NCBI GenBank assembly: GCA_016931615.1
Contig: JAFGEL010000056.1
Coordinates: forward strand, 28,386 to 92,385
DNA length: 64,000 nt
Reading direction: 5' to 3'
Source of the DNA: Desulfuromonadales bacterium
Lineage (GTDB): Bacteria > Desulfobacterota > Desulfuromonadia > Desulfuromonadales > Geopsychrobacteraceae
Shown: positions 54,267 through 64,000 of the stretch, one piece after another
How positions within the stretch are numbered: position 1 is the stretch's first letter
Layout of the letters: every line of letters begins with the position of its first letter
Position numbers and translations under genes: made by a program
Notes under the pieces: generated by a model
Told to the model about the DNA's origin: nothing
The model's input: only the letters and a program-made list of their open reading frames with translations
Databases searched by the model: none

Positions 54267-55511
54267 AGGTCCGATTGTTTTTTGCCTTCCCAGCCATATC
54301 ACCCGCTCGACAATCGGCGGATGGGAATAATACAGTGCCACATAAAGCGGGTGAGGAAACAGGTTGCTCAGATTTTCCCGGGCCAGCTTTACCAACCCTG
54401 AAGCCAAATCGCGACCCCCCCCCATCATCCTGACAGCAAACTCATCAGCCTGACGCTCGTCCCGGCGTGACCACCAGCTGCTGATCGGTGTCCAGAAAAA
54501 CCCGGCCAGCGATGCCAGCCAGCCCAGCAGCAGCAGCTGGCCGGAAAATGACAGCGACTCTCCCCCCAACACCCCGGGTAATCGGCCCGAATTCAGCAGG
54601 ACAAATGCCAACCAGCAACTCGCCAGGGCCGTCAATTGGGTCTTGATCAGGCGTTTGCGGATGTGCCCGCAGCGCCAGTGTCCAAGCTCATGGGCCAGCA
54701 CCGCCAGCAGTTCCTGATTCTCAAGTTGGGTCATCAGGGTGTCGAACAGCACCACCCGTTTGACCTTGCCGATCCCGGTAAAATAGGCATTGCTGTGGCC
54801 ACTGCGCCGCGACGCGTCAACCTGGAGAACTTTTCCTGCCGACACACCGGCCCTGGCAAGCAGCTCGCGCACTTCATTTTCCAGACCTGCTTTTTTCAAG
54901 GGGGAAAATTTAAAAAACAGCGGTTCGATCAGATAGGGCGACAGATACATCAGAAACAGGCTCACTGCCGACCACAGAACCCAGACCCACAACCACCAGG
55001 TCCGGGGTGCAGCAGCCACCAGCCAGAAAGAACCTCCCCCCAGGAGCAGAAACAGGACAGCACCGATCAACAAGGACTTGAGGGTATCCATAACCCAGAG
55101 TTTCAGGCTCATCCGGTTAAAACCGAAGCGCTCCTCGAGGACAAAGTTGCGGTACAGGGAAAAGGGCAGCCCGATCAGCATCTGCACCAGCAGCAAGAGG
55201 CCGAAAAACATCAGGCCATTCAAAATAAAAACAGATGACAAACCAGCCACCCAGCGGTCATAAAGAGGAAAGACTCCACCGAAAAGAAACACCAGGGTGA
55301 CAACCACGCCGACCCCATCCTCGACGAAACCAAGCTTGTCGCCGGCCAGGGCGTAGGCGTCACTGCGAGCCATCCGCTCATGGTCGATCTGTCCCTCAAA
55401 AACTTTCGGCAACGCCGGATGAACTTTTTGACGGTGGCGCAAATTGAGCCACTCAAGACCGAATCTGATCGCGGTAACCAGCAGGTAAAGGCTGAGAATT
55501 AAAAGTTTCAT
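54243..55511 (-). CDS. M48-family membrane metallopeptidase (Ste24/CAAX protease-like)
   Basis: A 422-residue protease with about seven membrane helices. The zinc motif is A-H-E-L-G-H near residue 274, with a third Glu ligand in E-R-Q-A-D-E-F near 350. The upstream R-R-S-G-H-S-N-A-Y-F is typical of Ste24-type enzymes. ATG 55511 overlaps the U32 stop (ATGA). The last seven residues and the stop codon lie inside the inverted-repeat element at 54126-54266. Confidence 0.93.
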   Translation of the reverse strand: MKLLILSLYLLVTAIRFGLEWLNLRHRQKVHPALPKVFEGQIDHERMARSDAYALAGDKLGFVEDGVGVVVTLVFLFGGVFPLYDRWVAGLSSVFILNGLMFFGLLLLVQMLIGLPFSLYRNFVLEERFGFNRMSLKLWVMDTLKSLLIGAVLFLLLGGGSFWLVAAAPRTWWLWVWVLWSAVSLFLMYLSPYLIEPLFFKFSPLKKAGLENEVRELLARAGVSAGKVLQVDASRRSGHSNAYFTGIGKVKRVVLFDTLMTQLENQELLAVLAHELGHWRCGHIRKRLIKTQLTALASCWLAFVLLNSGRLPGVLGGESLSFSGQLLLLGWLASLAGFFWTPISSWWSRRDERQADEFAVRMMGGGRDLASGLVKLARENLSNLFPHPLYVALYYSHPPIVERVIWLGRQKTIGPITKTKAA

Positions 55512-56740
55512 TCTCCCTCCGGCCGTTGACGACGGATCAGGTCTCCCGCCTCGGCCCATTGAGGCAGAGCCATTTTCAAGCGCGAGTTAGGTTGCCCGGC
55601 AGGAACTCTCTCACCTTCAAGGGTTTGGATCTCATCCACACGAAACGTCTGTTGCCGCATTCCCGGGCCGATCAGTTCGAGCTCGTCGCCGACAAAGAAA
55701 CGGTTCCGCCCCGCGACCCAGAGGCCGTGATCGTCATCCTCATTGACAAAACCGACAAAGTCATGGGTACGGATGTAATGGGTATCCTGGGCATGAATCT
55801 TCGCGTCTTCATACCCGAGCAGAAAACCGCTGTCATAGGGTCGGTGACTCACTTTCTCAAGCTCTTCTCGCCATCGTGGGTCCTGATCCGATGGATCCTG
55901 CCAGAGGCGCTCGAGCGCGTCGCGATAAACCCGCGCAGTGGTCGCCACGTAGTAGAGACTTTTCATCCGTCCTTCAACCTTGAAACTGTCGACACCCGCC
56001 GCCATCAATTGTGGAAGGTACTCGACCAGGCAGAGATCGCGGCTGTTCATGAGATAAGTTCCGCGCTGGTCTTCTTCGATGGCAAAGCTCTCGTTCGGGC
56101 GGGTTTCCTCAACCAGGGCGTAGTTCCAGCGGCAGGGTTGGGCGCAATCCCCACGGTTGGCACGCCTGCCCAGCAGCGCCGTCGACAACAGGCAGCGCCC
56201 GGAATGGGCCACGCACATCGCCCCGTGAACAAAGCATTCCAGCTCAAGTTCGGTCGCCGCGGCAAAATCACGAATATCCTCAAGACTCAGCTCGCGGGCC
56301 AGATTGATTCTGCTCGCGCCATTGAGCCGCCAGAACTCAGCAGCCTGCGGATTACAGCTGTTGACCTGGGTCGAAATGTGAATCGCCCGTTCGGGGTCAA
56401 TCTTGCGGATGGTTGCCAGAACCCCGGGATCGGCGATGATGTAGGCGTCCAGATCAATTGGCTTGAGATCCTCGAGCAACCTTTCCAACGCGGCAATTTC
56501 AAAGGGTCGCAACGAAGCATTCAAGGTCAGATAAAGCGCGACCCCATGCCGGCGGGTGAAAGCTCGCGCACTGTGCAATTGCTCAAGCGAGAAATTCCCG
56601 GCGTGGGCACGCAACCCGAAAAGGTCCGTGCCCAGATAAACGGCATCTGCTCCAAAGCGGACTGCCGTCATCAGTTTCTGCATGTCCCCGGCCGGCATCA
56701 ACAGCTCGGGACGCTGGTTTTTTCCGATCATGGTATTCAT
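55508..56740 (-). CDS. Peptidase U32-family protein (TrhP-like)
   Basis: A 410-residue U32 protein. N-terminal L-L-M-P-A-G and A-D-A-V-Y-L-G, then the cysteine cluster C-V-H-G-A-M-C-V-A-H-S-G-R-C-L-L-S and G-D-C-A-Q-P-C-R that in relatives holds an Fe-S cluster. Relatives RlhA and TrhP hydroxylate 23S rRNA or tRNA uridine-34; a tRNA role is the best guess. ATG 56740 (MNTMIGKNQ) follows GAGAAG. Overlaps the M48 gene by 4 nt, so the two form an operon. Confidence 0.85.
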   Translation of the reverse strand: MNTMIGKNQRPELLMPAGDMQKLMTAVRFGADAVYLGTDLFGLRAHAGNFSLEQLHSARAFTRRHGVALYLTLNASLRPFEIAALERLLEDLKPIDLDAYIIADPGVLATIRKIDPERAIHISTQVNSCNPQAAEFWRLNGASRINLARELSLEDIRDFAAATELELECFVHGAMCVAHSGRCLLSTALLGRRANRGDCAQPCRWNYALVEETRPNESFAIEEDQRGTYLMNSRDLCLVEYLPQLMAAGVDSFKVEGRMKSLYYVATTARVYRDALERLWQDPSDQDPRWREELEKVSHRPYDSGFLLGYEDAKIHAQDTHYIRTHDFVGFVNEDDDHGLWVAGRNRFFVGDELELIGPGMRQQTFRVDEIQTLEGERVPAGQPNSRLKMALPQWAEAGDLIRRQRPEGE

Positions 56741-56880
56741 GTTCTTCTCAACAGTACGCAGACAGAAGTCCGGCAGCATAACACAATTCAACTGTGTCGC
56801 CGCTGGGAGCAAACAAAAAAATCCCTATCTTCTGATCAATTTGCTACAATTCACTCGATTCATAACGGCAGGAGAGAGCT

Positions 56881-57576
56881 TTGATTCTCGACCCGACACA
56901 TCAGTATATTCAGGCCATCTCAGCCCAGGTCGATCTCATAGGAGCGACAGTGCTTGAAATAGGCTGCGGGACCGGACGCATCACGCGTGACCTGGCTCAA
57001 CTGGCCGGGAAAATTGTCGCCACCGATCTGGACAACAGCCTCATCCTCAAAGCGAAACAGCTGTCGGAACTGGACAATGTTGAATTTCTCCATACACCGG
57101 AAGGGCTTCCTCAGCTGCCACCGGGAAGCTTCGATCTGGTGATTTACACCCTTTCACTCCATCATATTCCCACAGATCGAATGCGCGAGCATCTCCTTCA
57201 TTCCGGCACTCTGCTCAAGGAGTGGGGGAAAATCATCGTCGTGGAACCCGGAAACAGCGGAAGCTTCCTCAGGGTCAAGCAGCGTTTCGGTGCGGGCAGC
57301 GGTGACGAAGGACCGGAAAAAGCGGCTGCAATCGCCGCCATGCGCAGTCTTACCACCTGGACCCTGACGACAACATCCACTTTTAACGTTGATTTTCTTT
57401 TTACTGACAAAGAGGATTTTCTGTCAACCAAACTCCCTCACTACAAAAATCTTTCCGCAGAAATCCTGGCAGAACTTGATGCTGTGTTGGAGAACTGCCG
57501 AACCCCAGAGGGGATTGTCCTTTCGTCAGAACGACTTTTAAATGTTATCGAACCTGCCGTGAACAACAAAAAATAA
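56881..57576 (+). CDS. Class I SAM-dependent methyltransferase
   Basis: A 231-residue methyltransferase. Motif I is V-L-E-I-G-C-G-T-G-R near residue 23; then D-L-D, and F-D-L-V-I-Y-T-L-S-L-H-H near 80. Substrate unknown. The start is TTG 56881, with AGGAGAG 5 nt before it. Divergent from the U32 gene. Confidence 0.88.
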   Translation: MILDPTHQYIQAISAQVDLIGATVLEIGCGTGRITRDLAQLAGKIVATDLDNSLILKAKQLSELDNVEFLHTPEGLPQLPPGSFDLVIYTLSLHHIPTDRMREHLLHSGTLLKEWGKIIVVEPGNSGSFLRVKQRFGAGSGDEGPEKAAAIAAMRSLTTWTLTTTSTFNVDFLFTDKEDFLSTKLPHYKNLSAEILAELDAVLENCRTPEGIVLSSERLLNVIEPAVNNKK

Positions 57577-57709
57577 CCGCTTGAGGCCTTTTTTTGGAGC
57601 ATTCTCATCTTTCAAACTTGACAACTTACTGAGAAGCCTATAATTTTTACAAATTAGTTTTTATTTTTGTTTGCCGGTTTGGCCGACACCGCTGAAGGAA
57701 AATTTATCC

Positions 57710-58429
57710 ATGCCGCATGTCACTCTGTTCCGCAGTCTAACGGTTTGTGCTCTTCTGGGAATCGTCATGGTCATGGTGTCCTGTGCACCGGCGACAACGG
57801 GACTCGCTCCGACCGGAAGTCTCGTAGAGCAACTGAATGCAATCAGGGCCGAACAGCAGCAACAGGCGCTCCAATATCAACAACTTGTTCAAGAGTTGAC
57901 GGCACTCAAGCAGCAGCTCAATGGCGAAGAGATGATCTCTGCGCGCATCGAAGGCGGTGTGACTCAGGAACCGACTCAGGAACCAAATGCTGTGACCACG
58001 CCGCTTCCCGAGCCTCCGGTGTCGTTCAATTTCCCTCAGGAAGTTACCACGGTCGCCGCTTCGGCGTCTTCGTACCTGGGTGCATTCTCAGCTCTGGCCG
58101 CGGGACAATGGTCAGCAGCCGAACAAGGTTTTGAAGCCTTTCTGCAAAATTATCCTGACCACCAATATTCCCCCAATGCCCGGTACTGGCTGGCCAATGC
58201 CCAGCTATCGCAGGGGAAGACCGACCTGGCCATTGCCAACCTGCGTCAGGTTTTCGCCGATCCCCGGGGACAGACAAAAGCGCCGGCCGCACTTGCTCAG
58301 CTGGCCCAGCTTTATCGCCGGCAGGGTTTGACTTCTCAAGCTGACGAAGTTGTTGAACAGTTGCATATTCGCTTTCCTGAAAGTCCGGAAGCACAACATT
58401 TTTACCGGAGTGAAGAGACCAATAATTAA
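57710..58429 (+). CDS. TPR lipoprotein, YbgF/CpoB-like
   Basis: A 239-residue lipoprotein: signal peptide with V-M-V-S-C (Cys near 24), a Gln-rich coiled coil (~42-85), and a C-terminal TPR region (~125-235) with Y-x2-A-L-A-A-G-Q-W-S-A-A-E. Architecture matches YbgF/CpoB, which links the Tol system to cell-wall synthesis, although no Tol-Pal genes are nearby. ATG 57710 has AAGGAA. The LysM gene follows after 28 nt. Confidence 0.85.
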   Translation: MPHVTLFRSLTVCALLGIVMVMVSCAPATTGLAPTGSLVEQLNAIRAEQQQQALQYQQLVQELTALKQQLNGEEMISARIEGGVTQEPTQEPNAVTTPLPEPPVSFNFPQEVTTVAASASSYLGAFSALAAGQWSAAEQGFEAFLQNYPDHQYSPNARYWLANAQLSQGKTDLAIANLRQVFADPRGQTKAPAALAQLAQLYRRQGLTSQADEVVEQLHIRFPESPEAQHFYRSEETNN

Positions 58430-58457
58430 CGGTATGACTCCAATCGAGAGGGAACTG

Positions 58458-59480
58458 ATGACACGGACACCTATGCGTTGGTTATCGCTGCTGATCCTGT
58501 TGCTGTTTTTATGCGGAACAGGTGCTGCAATTGCTGCGGAAGGTCAAATCTACACGATCAAAAAAGGGGACACCCTCTGGGATCTGTCAAAAAAATTCAT
58601 TGACGACCCTTATTACTGGCCGAATATCTGGTCGAAGAATCCTGCTATCAGCAATCCCCACCTGATCTTCCCCGGTCAGAAGATTCGGATTCTGGATGGC
58701 CGCCTGGAAATCATTCCCGCCTATGCCGAAGCGGATAAGCAGCCGCCGGAACCGCAGGATACTGCACAAGAGCAGGGAGACCGGCAAACGGACGAGCTGA
58801 TCACGATCAAATCCACCGGCAGCGGGGACGGGTTCATTCTGACCGATGAGCAACCGCTGGGTTTGGTCGTCGATTCGGTTGACAACCGAGTGCTGCTGAC
58901 CCGCAATGATGTGGTTTTTGTCAAAATGAACGACATTTCGGCAGTCACTGTTGGTGATACCTACGGCCTGTTTGAACGGGGGGAAGAAATCAGGCATCCC
59001 CAAACCAAAAAGACCCTCGGCACGATGATGAACAACCTCGGCTATCTGCAGGTGACCGAGATCAACGGCGGAACAGTCGTGGCCAAGATCGGAGAAGTTT
59101 TCAGAGAAGTCACCCGGGGAGCGGAATTGTTTGAATACATCCCGCAGCGTAAAGAGATTACCCTGCAGCGGGGAACAACCGACCAGGAAGGGCTGGTCAT
59201 CGCCGCACGTGACGAAAAGGGCACGTTTTCAACCAACGACATCATTTTTGTCAACCTGGGCAGTGCTTCCGGACTGCAGAGTGGTAACCTTTTCTACATT
59301 TCAAGGCCTCGCCAGGTCTCTGATGAGCTTATTGACCAGGCGGGTGAAATGGAACTTCCCGATGCCGTCCTGGGTGCTGCGATAACCATTGAAACCAAGG
59401 AAAACACCGCATCCGCAATCATCATCAAAAGTGTCGATGCGGCCTTTATCGGTGACAAAGTCTCCGTCGTCACCAACTGA
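58458..59480 (+). CDS. Exported LysM-domain protein
   Basis: A 340-residue protein with a signal peptide (~1-29, cleavage after I-A-A) and one LysM (Y-T-I-K-K-G-D-T-L-W-D-L-S...P-G-Q-K-I-R-I, ~33-85). The rest (~110-340) is a beta-rich region without a recognised domain. It binds peptidoglycan. ATG 58458 with GAGGGA is preferred; ATG 58434 is also in frame. Likely co-transcribed with the TPR lipoprotein. Confidence 0.88.
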   Translation: MTRTPMRWLSLLILLLFLCGTGAAIAAEGQIYTIKKGDTLWDLSKKFIDDPYYWPNIWSKNPAISNPHLIFPGQKIRILDGRLEIIPAYAEADKQPPEPQDTAQEQGDRQTDELITIKSTGSGDGFILTDEQPLGLVVDSVDNRVLLTRNDVVFVKMNDISAVTVGDTYGLFERGEEIRHPQTKKTLGTMMNNLGYLQVTEINGGTVVAKIGEVFREVTRGAELFEYIPQRKEITLQRGTTDQEGLVIAARDEKGTFSTNDIIFVNLGSASGLQSGNLFYISRPRQVSDELIDQAGEMELPDAVLGAAITIETKENTASAIIIKSVDAAFIGDKVSVVTN

Positions 59481-59496
59481 GGTAAAAGGGCTCTAT

Positions 59497-59536
59497 CGGC
59501 AGAATACGGGTTAAGTTCTCGGCCCGTATTCTGCCG
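59497..59536 (+). terminator. Hairpin after the LysM gene
   Basis: A 14-bp perfect stem, CGGCAGAATACGGG and its complement, with a 12-nt loop. No U-tract, so termination may be inefficient, with read-through into dprA. Confidence 0.7.
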
Positions 59537-59573
59537 GTCAATACAAATCCAATTCATGCTGTGGAGGGGCAGG

Positions 59574-60662
59574 ATGAATCATTCTCAACGCGCGCTCCTC
59601 AGACTGCAGCTCACACCCAACCTGGGTCGCAGTTCCCTGTTTAAACTGCATCGCTGTTTTGGTGATTTCACCGCTGCCGTCAATGCTTCTGTAACAGCCT
59701 GGAAAGCTTCCGGAGTTGCGGTTCCACTTCAAGAACACATCCCCCGTGAGTCAGATTCTCAGGTCAAAAAAACCCTTGAACGCCTGATATCCCTTGACGT
59801 CAGGCTCATCAGCTTCTGGGATCCAGGGTACCCGCCCCTGTTGCGTGAAATCCATGATCCTCCGGCCTTGGTGTATGTGCGCGGAGAGCTGCCCCGGCAG
59901 GAATGTTTTGCGATTGTCGGTTCACGCCGCGCTACCGCCCAGGGATTAATCATCACGCAACAACTGGCGGCAACACTGGCGCAACAGGATATCTGTATCG
60001 TCAGTGGACTGGCCCGGGGAATTGACGCTGCTGCTCACCGGGGAGCTCTCGAAGCCCAGGGGACAACCATTGCGGTACTCGGCTGCGGTATCGACCGAAT
60101 CTACCCCCCCGAGAACAGTCGTCTTTTTCATGACATCCTGAAAAGCGGGGCGATCCTCAGCGAATACCCGCCGGGAGCCCCCCCGCTGGCCGGGCATTTC
60201 CCCGGCCGCAATCGCATCATCAGCGGCCTCAGCAGAGGGGTGCTGATCGTTGAAGCCGCAGAAAAAAGCGGCTCGTTGATCACCGGGGACTTTGCCCTGG
60301 AACAGGGACGTGAGCTGTTTGCCGTCCCCGGTGGACTGAACTATGTCAACAGCAGGGGCACAAACAGATTGCTTAAAGATGGGGCGCAGCTGGTCACTGA
60401 GGCAGAGGATATTCTTCAGGCCCTGTGGCCGGATCGCCAGAGCAAAGTCGCCCGCCAGACCCAGGATGCTTTTGTCAGCTCACTCAGCCCGGCAGCTCGA
60501 GCTGTTTACCTGTGCCTGGGGTTTGAGCCCTTGCATATCGACAATATTGCCAGGACGTGCTGCTTGACTCCCATGGAGCTTTCGGCTATTTTACTCGACC
60601 TAGAACTCCAGGGTGGAGTTCAGGCCCTCCCCGGCAATCTGTATATTCGTTCACGATCCTGA
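59574..60662 (+). CDS. dprA: DNA-processing protein DprA
   Basis: A 362-residue DprA. Rossmann-like domain at ~90-290 with I-V-G-S-R-R-A-T near 107, G-L-A-R-G-I-D near 147 and G-C-G-I-D-R-I-Y-P near 170; C-terminal winged-helix at ~300-360. It binds incoming single-stranded DNA and loads RecA in natural transformation. ATG 59574 with GGAGGGG. First of the dprA-smg-topA-trmFO cluster. Confidence 0.96.
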   Translation: MNHSQRALLRLQLTPNLGRSSLFKLHRCFGDFTAAVNASVTAWKASGVAVPLQEHIPRESDSQVKKTLERLISLDVRLISFWDPGYPPLLREIHDPPALVYVRGELPRQECFAIVGSRRATAQGLIITQQLAATLAQQDICIVSGLARGIDAAAHRGALEAQGTTIAVLGCGIDRIYPPENSRLFHDILKSGAILSEYPPGAPPLAGHFPGRNRIISGLSRGVLIVEAAEKSGSLITGDFALEQGRELFAVPGGLNYVNSRGTNRLLKDGAQLVTEAEDILQALWPDRQSKVARQTQDAFVSSLSPAARAVYLCLGFEPLHIDNIARTCCLTPMELSAILLDLELQGGVQALPGNLYIRSRS

Positions 60663-60695
60663 TCCAGACAAGAATCGTCGAACTGAATATCGAAA

Positions 60696-61184
60696 GTGGA
60701 GAATCCCTTGCGCGAGCGTGTTCTAGCAATAGTCAACCTGATTGCCCAATATGTTCTGGGATCGGAAGAAACTCATATCAGTGAGCAGGAGCTGATTACC
60801 GAGCTGATGGCCGTCGGCTTTGAAGCCGATGAGATCAACGATGCCTTCTCCTGGATGGAATCGATCGCTCTGCAGCCCAGCATCCAGCCGGCGGCTGAAC
60901 CGCTGATGACATTTCCGACCTATCGGATTTTTAACGAACAGGAAAAACGCCAACTGAGCACTGAAGCCCAGGGGTTCCTGATCAAGGTCAGAGCAATGGG
61001 CCTGTTCACCGATGAAGTTCAGGAAGAAATCATCGACAGAGCCACCCGAACGGCTGATGATCCGGTCACTGAACAGGAGATCAAGCTGATCACCATCCTG
61101 ACGCTGCTGTCACGCTCAAGCAGTCTCTGGTTGCGAGAAATAGACTGTTTTCTGGAAAACGACTGGGTTCGCATCTACCACTGA
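60696..61184 (+). CDS. smg: DUF494/Smg family protein
   Basis: A 162-residue DUF494 protein (E-L-I-T-E-L, V-G-F-E-A-D-E-I-N-D-A-F-S-W-M near 50), found between dprA and topA as in many proteobacteria. Function unknown. Starts: GTG 60696, or TTG 60708 (with GGAGA at 5 nt). The second has the better ribosome-binding site. Confidence 0.9.
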   Translation: MENPLRERVLAIVNLIAQYVLGSEETHISEQELITELMAVGFEADEINDAFSWMESIALQPSIQPAAEPLMTFPTYRIFNEQEKRQLSTEAQGFLIKVRAMGLFTDEVQEEIIDRATRTADDPVTEQEIKLITILTLLSRSSSLWLREIDCFLENDWVRIYH

Positions 61185-61255
61185 AAAGATCGGGTTGCGC
61201 ACTTGTCGCAGCCCTTTTTTATATTCTGAAACAAAGCACAGCTTTGAGGCAATAA

Positions 61256-63592
61256 ATGGCAAAATCACTGGTCATAGTCGAATCTCCCGCAAAAGCAAAG
61301 ACGATCGAAAAATTTCTCGGTAAAGGCTACAAAGTCCTGGCCTCCTATGGACACGTCAGAGCCCTGCCGAGCAAACAGGGCTCTGTTGATACCGGAGAAA
61401 ATTTCAAACCCAAATATCACATCCTTCCTGACAGTGTGAAACAGATTGATCTGCTCAAGAAGGAAGCGGCCAAAAGCGATGAACTGATCCTCGCAACCGA
61501 CCTCGACCGTGAAGGGGAAGCGATCGCCTGGCACCTGCTCGAAGCTCTCGGAATTGATGAAAATGCCGAGCGGCCCAAAGTCAAAAGGGTCACTTTTCAC
61601 GAAATCACCAAAAACGCTATCGATGAGGCCATGGCCCACCCGCGTAAAATCGCCCGCGACCTGGTTGATGCCCAACAGGCGCGCTCTATTCTCGACTATC
61701 TTGTCGGCTTTAACCTGTCACCTTTTTTATGGAAAAAGATCCGCTACGGACTCTCCGCAGGACGCGTTCAATCCGTGGCGTTACGCCTGATCTGCGAACG
61801 TGAAGATGAGATTGACGCTTTTAAACCCCGCGAGTACTGGAGCATCGAAGCACTGCTCAGGACCCTGGGTGACAGCAGTTTCAACGCCAGGCTTCATGCC
61901 CGTGATGGCAAAAATCTGGGCAAGTTCGCGATTGTCAATGCAGAGCAGGCTGAGGACATTGTCAGCGAATTACGCCAGGCCCAGTTTCAGGTCACTGAAC
62001 TGGAGAAGAAGGCCCGTAAAAGAAATCCGGCGCCTCCCTTCACCACCAGCACTCTTCAGCAGGAAGCCAGCCGTAAACTCGGCTTTTCAGCCCGCAAAAC
62101 CATGAGTGTCGCTCAAAAGCTCTACGAAGGTATTGAGGTTTCGGACGGTACCCACGGTCTGATCACTTACATGAGAACCGATTCCGTGGCCTTGTCGAAC
62201 CTCGCCACGAGTGAAGCGCGGGATGTCATCTGTCAACTCTACGACGAAAACTATGCCCTTCCCAAACCTCGGGTTTTCCGCAACAAAAGTAAAAACGCCC
62301 AGGAAGCTCACGAAGCTATTCGCCCGACCTCGATCGCTCGCATACCAGCTTCACTGAAAGCGTTTCTGACTTCTGATCAGTTGAGACTTTACGAATTAAT
62401 CTGGAAAAGAACCGTGGCGTCGCAGATGGCCCAGGCCATATTCGATGCAACCAGTGTCGATATCGCCGCCGGCGAGCGCTACAGTTTCAGGGCAACCGGC
62501 CAGGTCATCCGCTTCCCGGGCTTTATGGCCCTGTACATTGAAGGCACCGACAACGGTGACGACGAAAACAAGGAAGGGCTTCTACCTCCCCTGGCAGTGG
62601 GAGAAAAACTCCGCCAGGAGCAACTGACCCCCGAGCAGCACTTCACCCAGCCGCCTCCACGTTTCACCGAAGCGAGCCTGGTTAAAGCATTGGAAGAATA
62701 CGGTATCGGTCGGCCATCCACCTATGCCAGCATCATGAACACCCTGGTGGCCAGAAAATATGTGCGCCTGGAAAAGCGCACCTTCTTCCCGGAAGACACC
62801 GGCCGGGTTGTCACCAAATTGCTCACGGAACATTTCAGTCAGTATGTCGACTACGACTTTACCGCTGAACTGGAAGAAGAACTGGATGCCATTTCACGTG
62901 GCGAGTTGGCTTGGATTCCGGCCTTGAAGCAGTTCTGGGACCCCTTTATTGCCCTGTTGCGACGCAAGGATCAGGAAGTCAGCAAAGCCGATGTCACCAC
63001 GGAAAAGACCGACCAGACCTGTCCGGAATGCGGCAAAGACCTGGTCATCAAGCTCGGCCGTTCGGGACGTTTTCTGGCCTGTTCCGGTTTTCCCGACTGT
63101 CGCCATACCCAACCCCTTGGCGGCGCTGGAAAAGAGGTGGAAGAACCGGTTTGTTCTGAGGAAAAATGCGAAAAGTGTGGTTCGCAGATGCTGATCAAGA
63201 CAGGTCGCTATGGAAAATTCCTGGCCTGCAGCGCTTACCCCAAGTGTAAAAACATTCAGCCGCTGGAAAAACCGAAAACCCTCGACATCACCTGTCCGGA
63301 ATGTGGTGAAGGGGAAATGCAGGAGAAAAAAAGCCGCTATGGCAAAATTTTCTATTCCTGCAACCGTTACCCGAAATGCAAGTACGCGCTCTGGAACCCC
63401 CCGAAAGCGGAACCCTGTCCGAAATGCGGCTGGCCCCTGACGGAAATCAAAACAACAAAACGCTGGGGAACCGTTCAACGTTGCCCGCAGGAACATTGTG
63501 ACTGGGAGAACGTCCTGATTCCCCCGGAGAAAAAAGCTGTCGCGGCAAAGAAGCCTTCACCGGCCAAGAAAAAAACGCGCAAAAAAACCTGA
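61256..63592 (+). CDS. topA: DNA topoisomerase I
   Basis: A 778-residue type IA topoisomerase. TOPRIM domain at ~1-140 (V-E-S-P-A-K-A-K-T near 8, D-L-D-R-E-G-E near 82). The catalytic Tyr is in I-T-Y-M-R-T-D-S near 304. Four C-terminal Cys4 zinc ribbons (from ~585) and a basic Lys-rich tail. It relaxes negative supercoils. GAGG ribosome-binding site. Confidence 0.98.
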   Translation: MAKSLVIVESPAKAKTIEKFLGKGYKVLASYGHVRALPSKQGSVDTGENFKPKYHILPDSVKQIDLLKKEAAKSDELILATDLDREGEAIAWHLLEALGIDENAERPKVKRVTFHEITKNAIDEAMAHPRKIARDLVDAQQARSILDYLVGFNLSPFLWKKIRYGLSAGRVQSVALRLICEREDEIDAFKPREYWSIEALLRTLGDSSFNARLHARDGKNLGKFAIVNAEQAEDIVSELRQAQFQVTELEKKARKRNPAPPFTTSTLQQEASRKLGFSARKTMSVAQKLYEGIEVSDGTHGLITYMRTDSVALSNLATSEARDVICQLYDENYALPKPRVFRNKSKNAQEAHEAIRPTSIARIPASLKAFLTSDQLRLYELIWKRTVASQMAQAIFDATSVDIAAGERYSFRATGQVIRFPGFMALYIEGTDNGDDENKEGLLPPLAVGEKLRQEQLTPEQHFTQPPPRFTEASLVKALEEYGIGRPSTYASIMNTLVARKYVRLEKRTFFPEDTGRVVTKLLTEHFSQYVDYDFTAELEEELDAISRGELAWIPALKQFWDPFIALLRRKDQEVSKADVTTEKTDQTCPECGKDLVIKLGRSGRFLACSGFPDCRHTQPLGGAGKEVEEPVCSEEKCEKCGSQMLIKTGRYGKFLACSAYPKCKNIQPLEKPKTLDITCPECGEGEMQEKKSRYGKIFYSCNRYPKCKYALWNPPKAEPCPKCGWPLTEIKTTKRWGTVQRCPQEHCDWENVLIPPEKKAVAAKKPSPAKKKTRKKT

Positions 63593-63619
63593 ACCGAGAC
63601 GATCAGTTCAACACTCTAT

Positions 63620-63647
63620 GCCGGTCGATCCCGTTGGGTCGGCCGGC
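63620..63647 (+). terminator. Imperfect hairpin after topA
   Basis: GCCGG...CCC/GGG...CCGGC with one bulge and two imperfect pairs, followed by TTTGCATTTT. It lies just before trmFO. Confidence 0.45.
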
Positions 63648-63669
63648 TTTGCATTTTATGGATCATGCT

Positions 63670-64000
63670 ATGGATGTCACCGTGATCGGCGCCGGCCTGG
63701 CCGGCTGTGAAGCCGCCTGGCAGCTGACCAGAGAAGGCTTCAGTGTCAGGCTCTACGAAATGAAACCGCAGCGCTTCTCACCGGCACACCAAACTGAGCA
63801 GCTTGCCGAACTGGTCTGTTCCAACAGCTTGCGCGGTGCCGGAATGAATAACGCTGTCGGCTGCCTGAAAGAAGAATTGCGCCGGACCGGCTCGCTGTTC
63901 ATCGAAGCTGCCGACGCTACCGCGGTTCCGGCAGGGGGAGCTCTGGCCGTTGACCGCAACGATTTTTCGGCCTACATCAGCGACAAAATAGCTGCCGAGC
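63670..64000 (+). CDS. trmFO: tRNA (uracil-5-)-methyltransferase TrmFO, N-terminal fragment
   Basis: At least 110 codons before the window ends. FAD-binding [12 protein letters not shown] at the start, then Y-E-M-K-P, V-C-S-N-S-L-R, and [10 protein letters not shown] near 91, all TrmFO hallmarks. It makes ribothymidine at tRNA position 54 using methylene-tetrahydrofolate. Start 63670; ATG 63658 is in frame. Confidence 0.95.
   Translation, partial: MDVTVIGAGLAGCEAAWQLTREGFSVRLYEMKPQRFSPAHQTEQLAELVCSNSLRGAGMNNAVGCLKEELRRTGSLFIEAADATAVPAGGALAVDRNDFSAYISDKIAAE

Noticed and set aside
55526..56884. 452-codon open frame antisense to the U32 gene
   Set aside because: The U32 protein is complete and conserved, while the antisense product looks random.

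Overview
The window reads as a chromosomal segment of a Gram-negative, probably Desulfuromonadales/Geobacter-related bacterium. This is inferred from a GSU3473-family small protein, the dprA-smg-topA-trmFO gene order, rubrerythrin and KatG with a PerR-like regulator, a sigma-54/NorR-type circuit and many PAS/HDOD/GGDEF signalling proteins. No rRNA, prophage, IS transposase, integrase or CRISPR array was found.

Layout. 1-2812: polyphosphate glucokinase (cut by the window edge), a DCC-family thiol protein, a SHOCT membrane protein and a HerA-like ATPase. 2863-11923: a carboxylate-use island with a class III CoA-transferase, a citrate-synthase-fold lyase, a half-size AbrB membrane protein and the TctCBA tripartite transporter on the minus strand. 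Divergent from it are an IclR regulator and a DcuS/CitA-DcuR/CitB-type two-component pair. I infer uptake of citrate or a similar acid, activation to its CoA thioester, and cleavage. 12087-15536: a six-PAS hybrid histidine kinase. 15597-19180: rubrerythrin, katG and perR with palindromic Fur/PerR-type boxes.

20168-27199 is the most unusual part. An intact tRNA-Thr(CGT) with its own promoter and terminator is followed by five further tRNA-Thr-like copies, increasingly degenerate. Each copy is followed by a GGGG(T/C)TAGCGA-type hairpin. The intervals hold one gene or one operon each: a Ca2+/cation antiporter, a secreted alpha/beta hydrolase, an EamA transporter, a RelE/HigA-type toxin-antitoxin pair and a DEAD-box helicase. 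The first and last copies share their 3' halves, like the two ends of a tRNA-targeted island.

27276-31713: a polytopic membrane protein of unknown role, then a peroxiredoxin with a sigma-54 promoter, divergent from a NorR-like activator that has three repeated dyad sites in front of it, then a GSU3473-family gene. 31782-45623: DUF4126, DUF523/DUF1722, SDR/DUF2867, HDOD, ClC channel, PAS-GGDEF, glycogen phosphorylase and DNA polymerase I. 45832-64000: lon and a small companion gene, a DedA-PAP2 fusion, an alanine-zipper lipoprotein, an L,D-transpeptidase, trpS, small DUF proteins, an M48 peptidase whose C-terminus lies in an inverted-repeat element, a U32 protein, a methyltransferase, TPR and LysM envelope proteins, and dprA-smg-topA-trmFO (the last cut by the window end).
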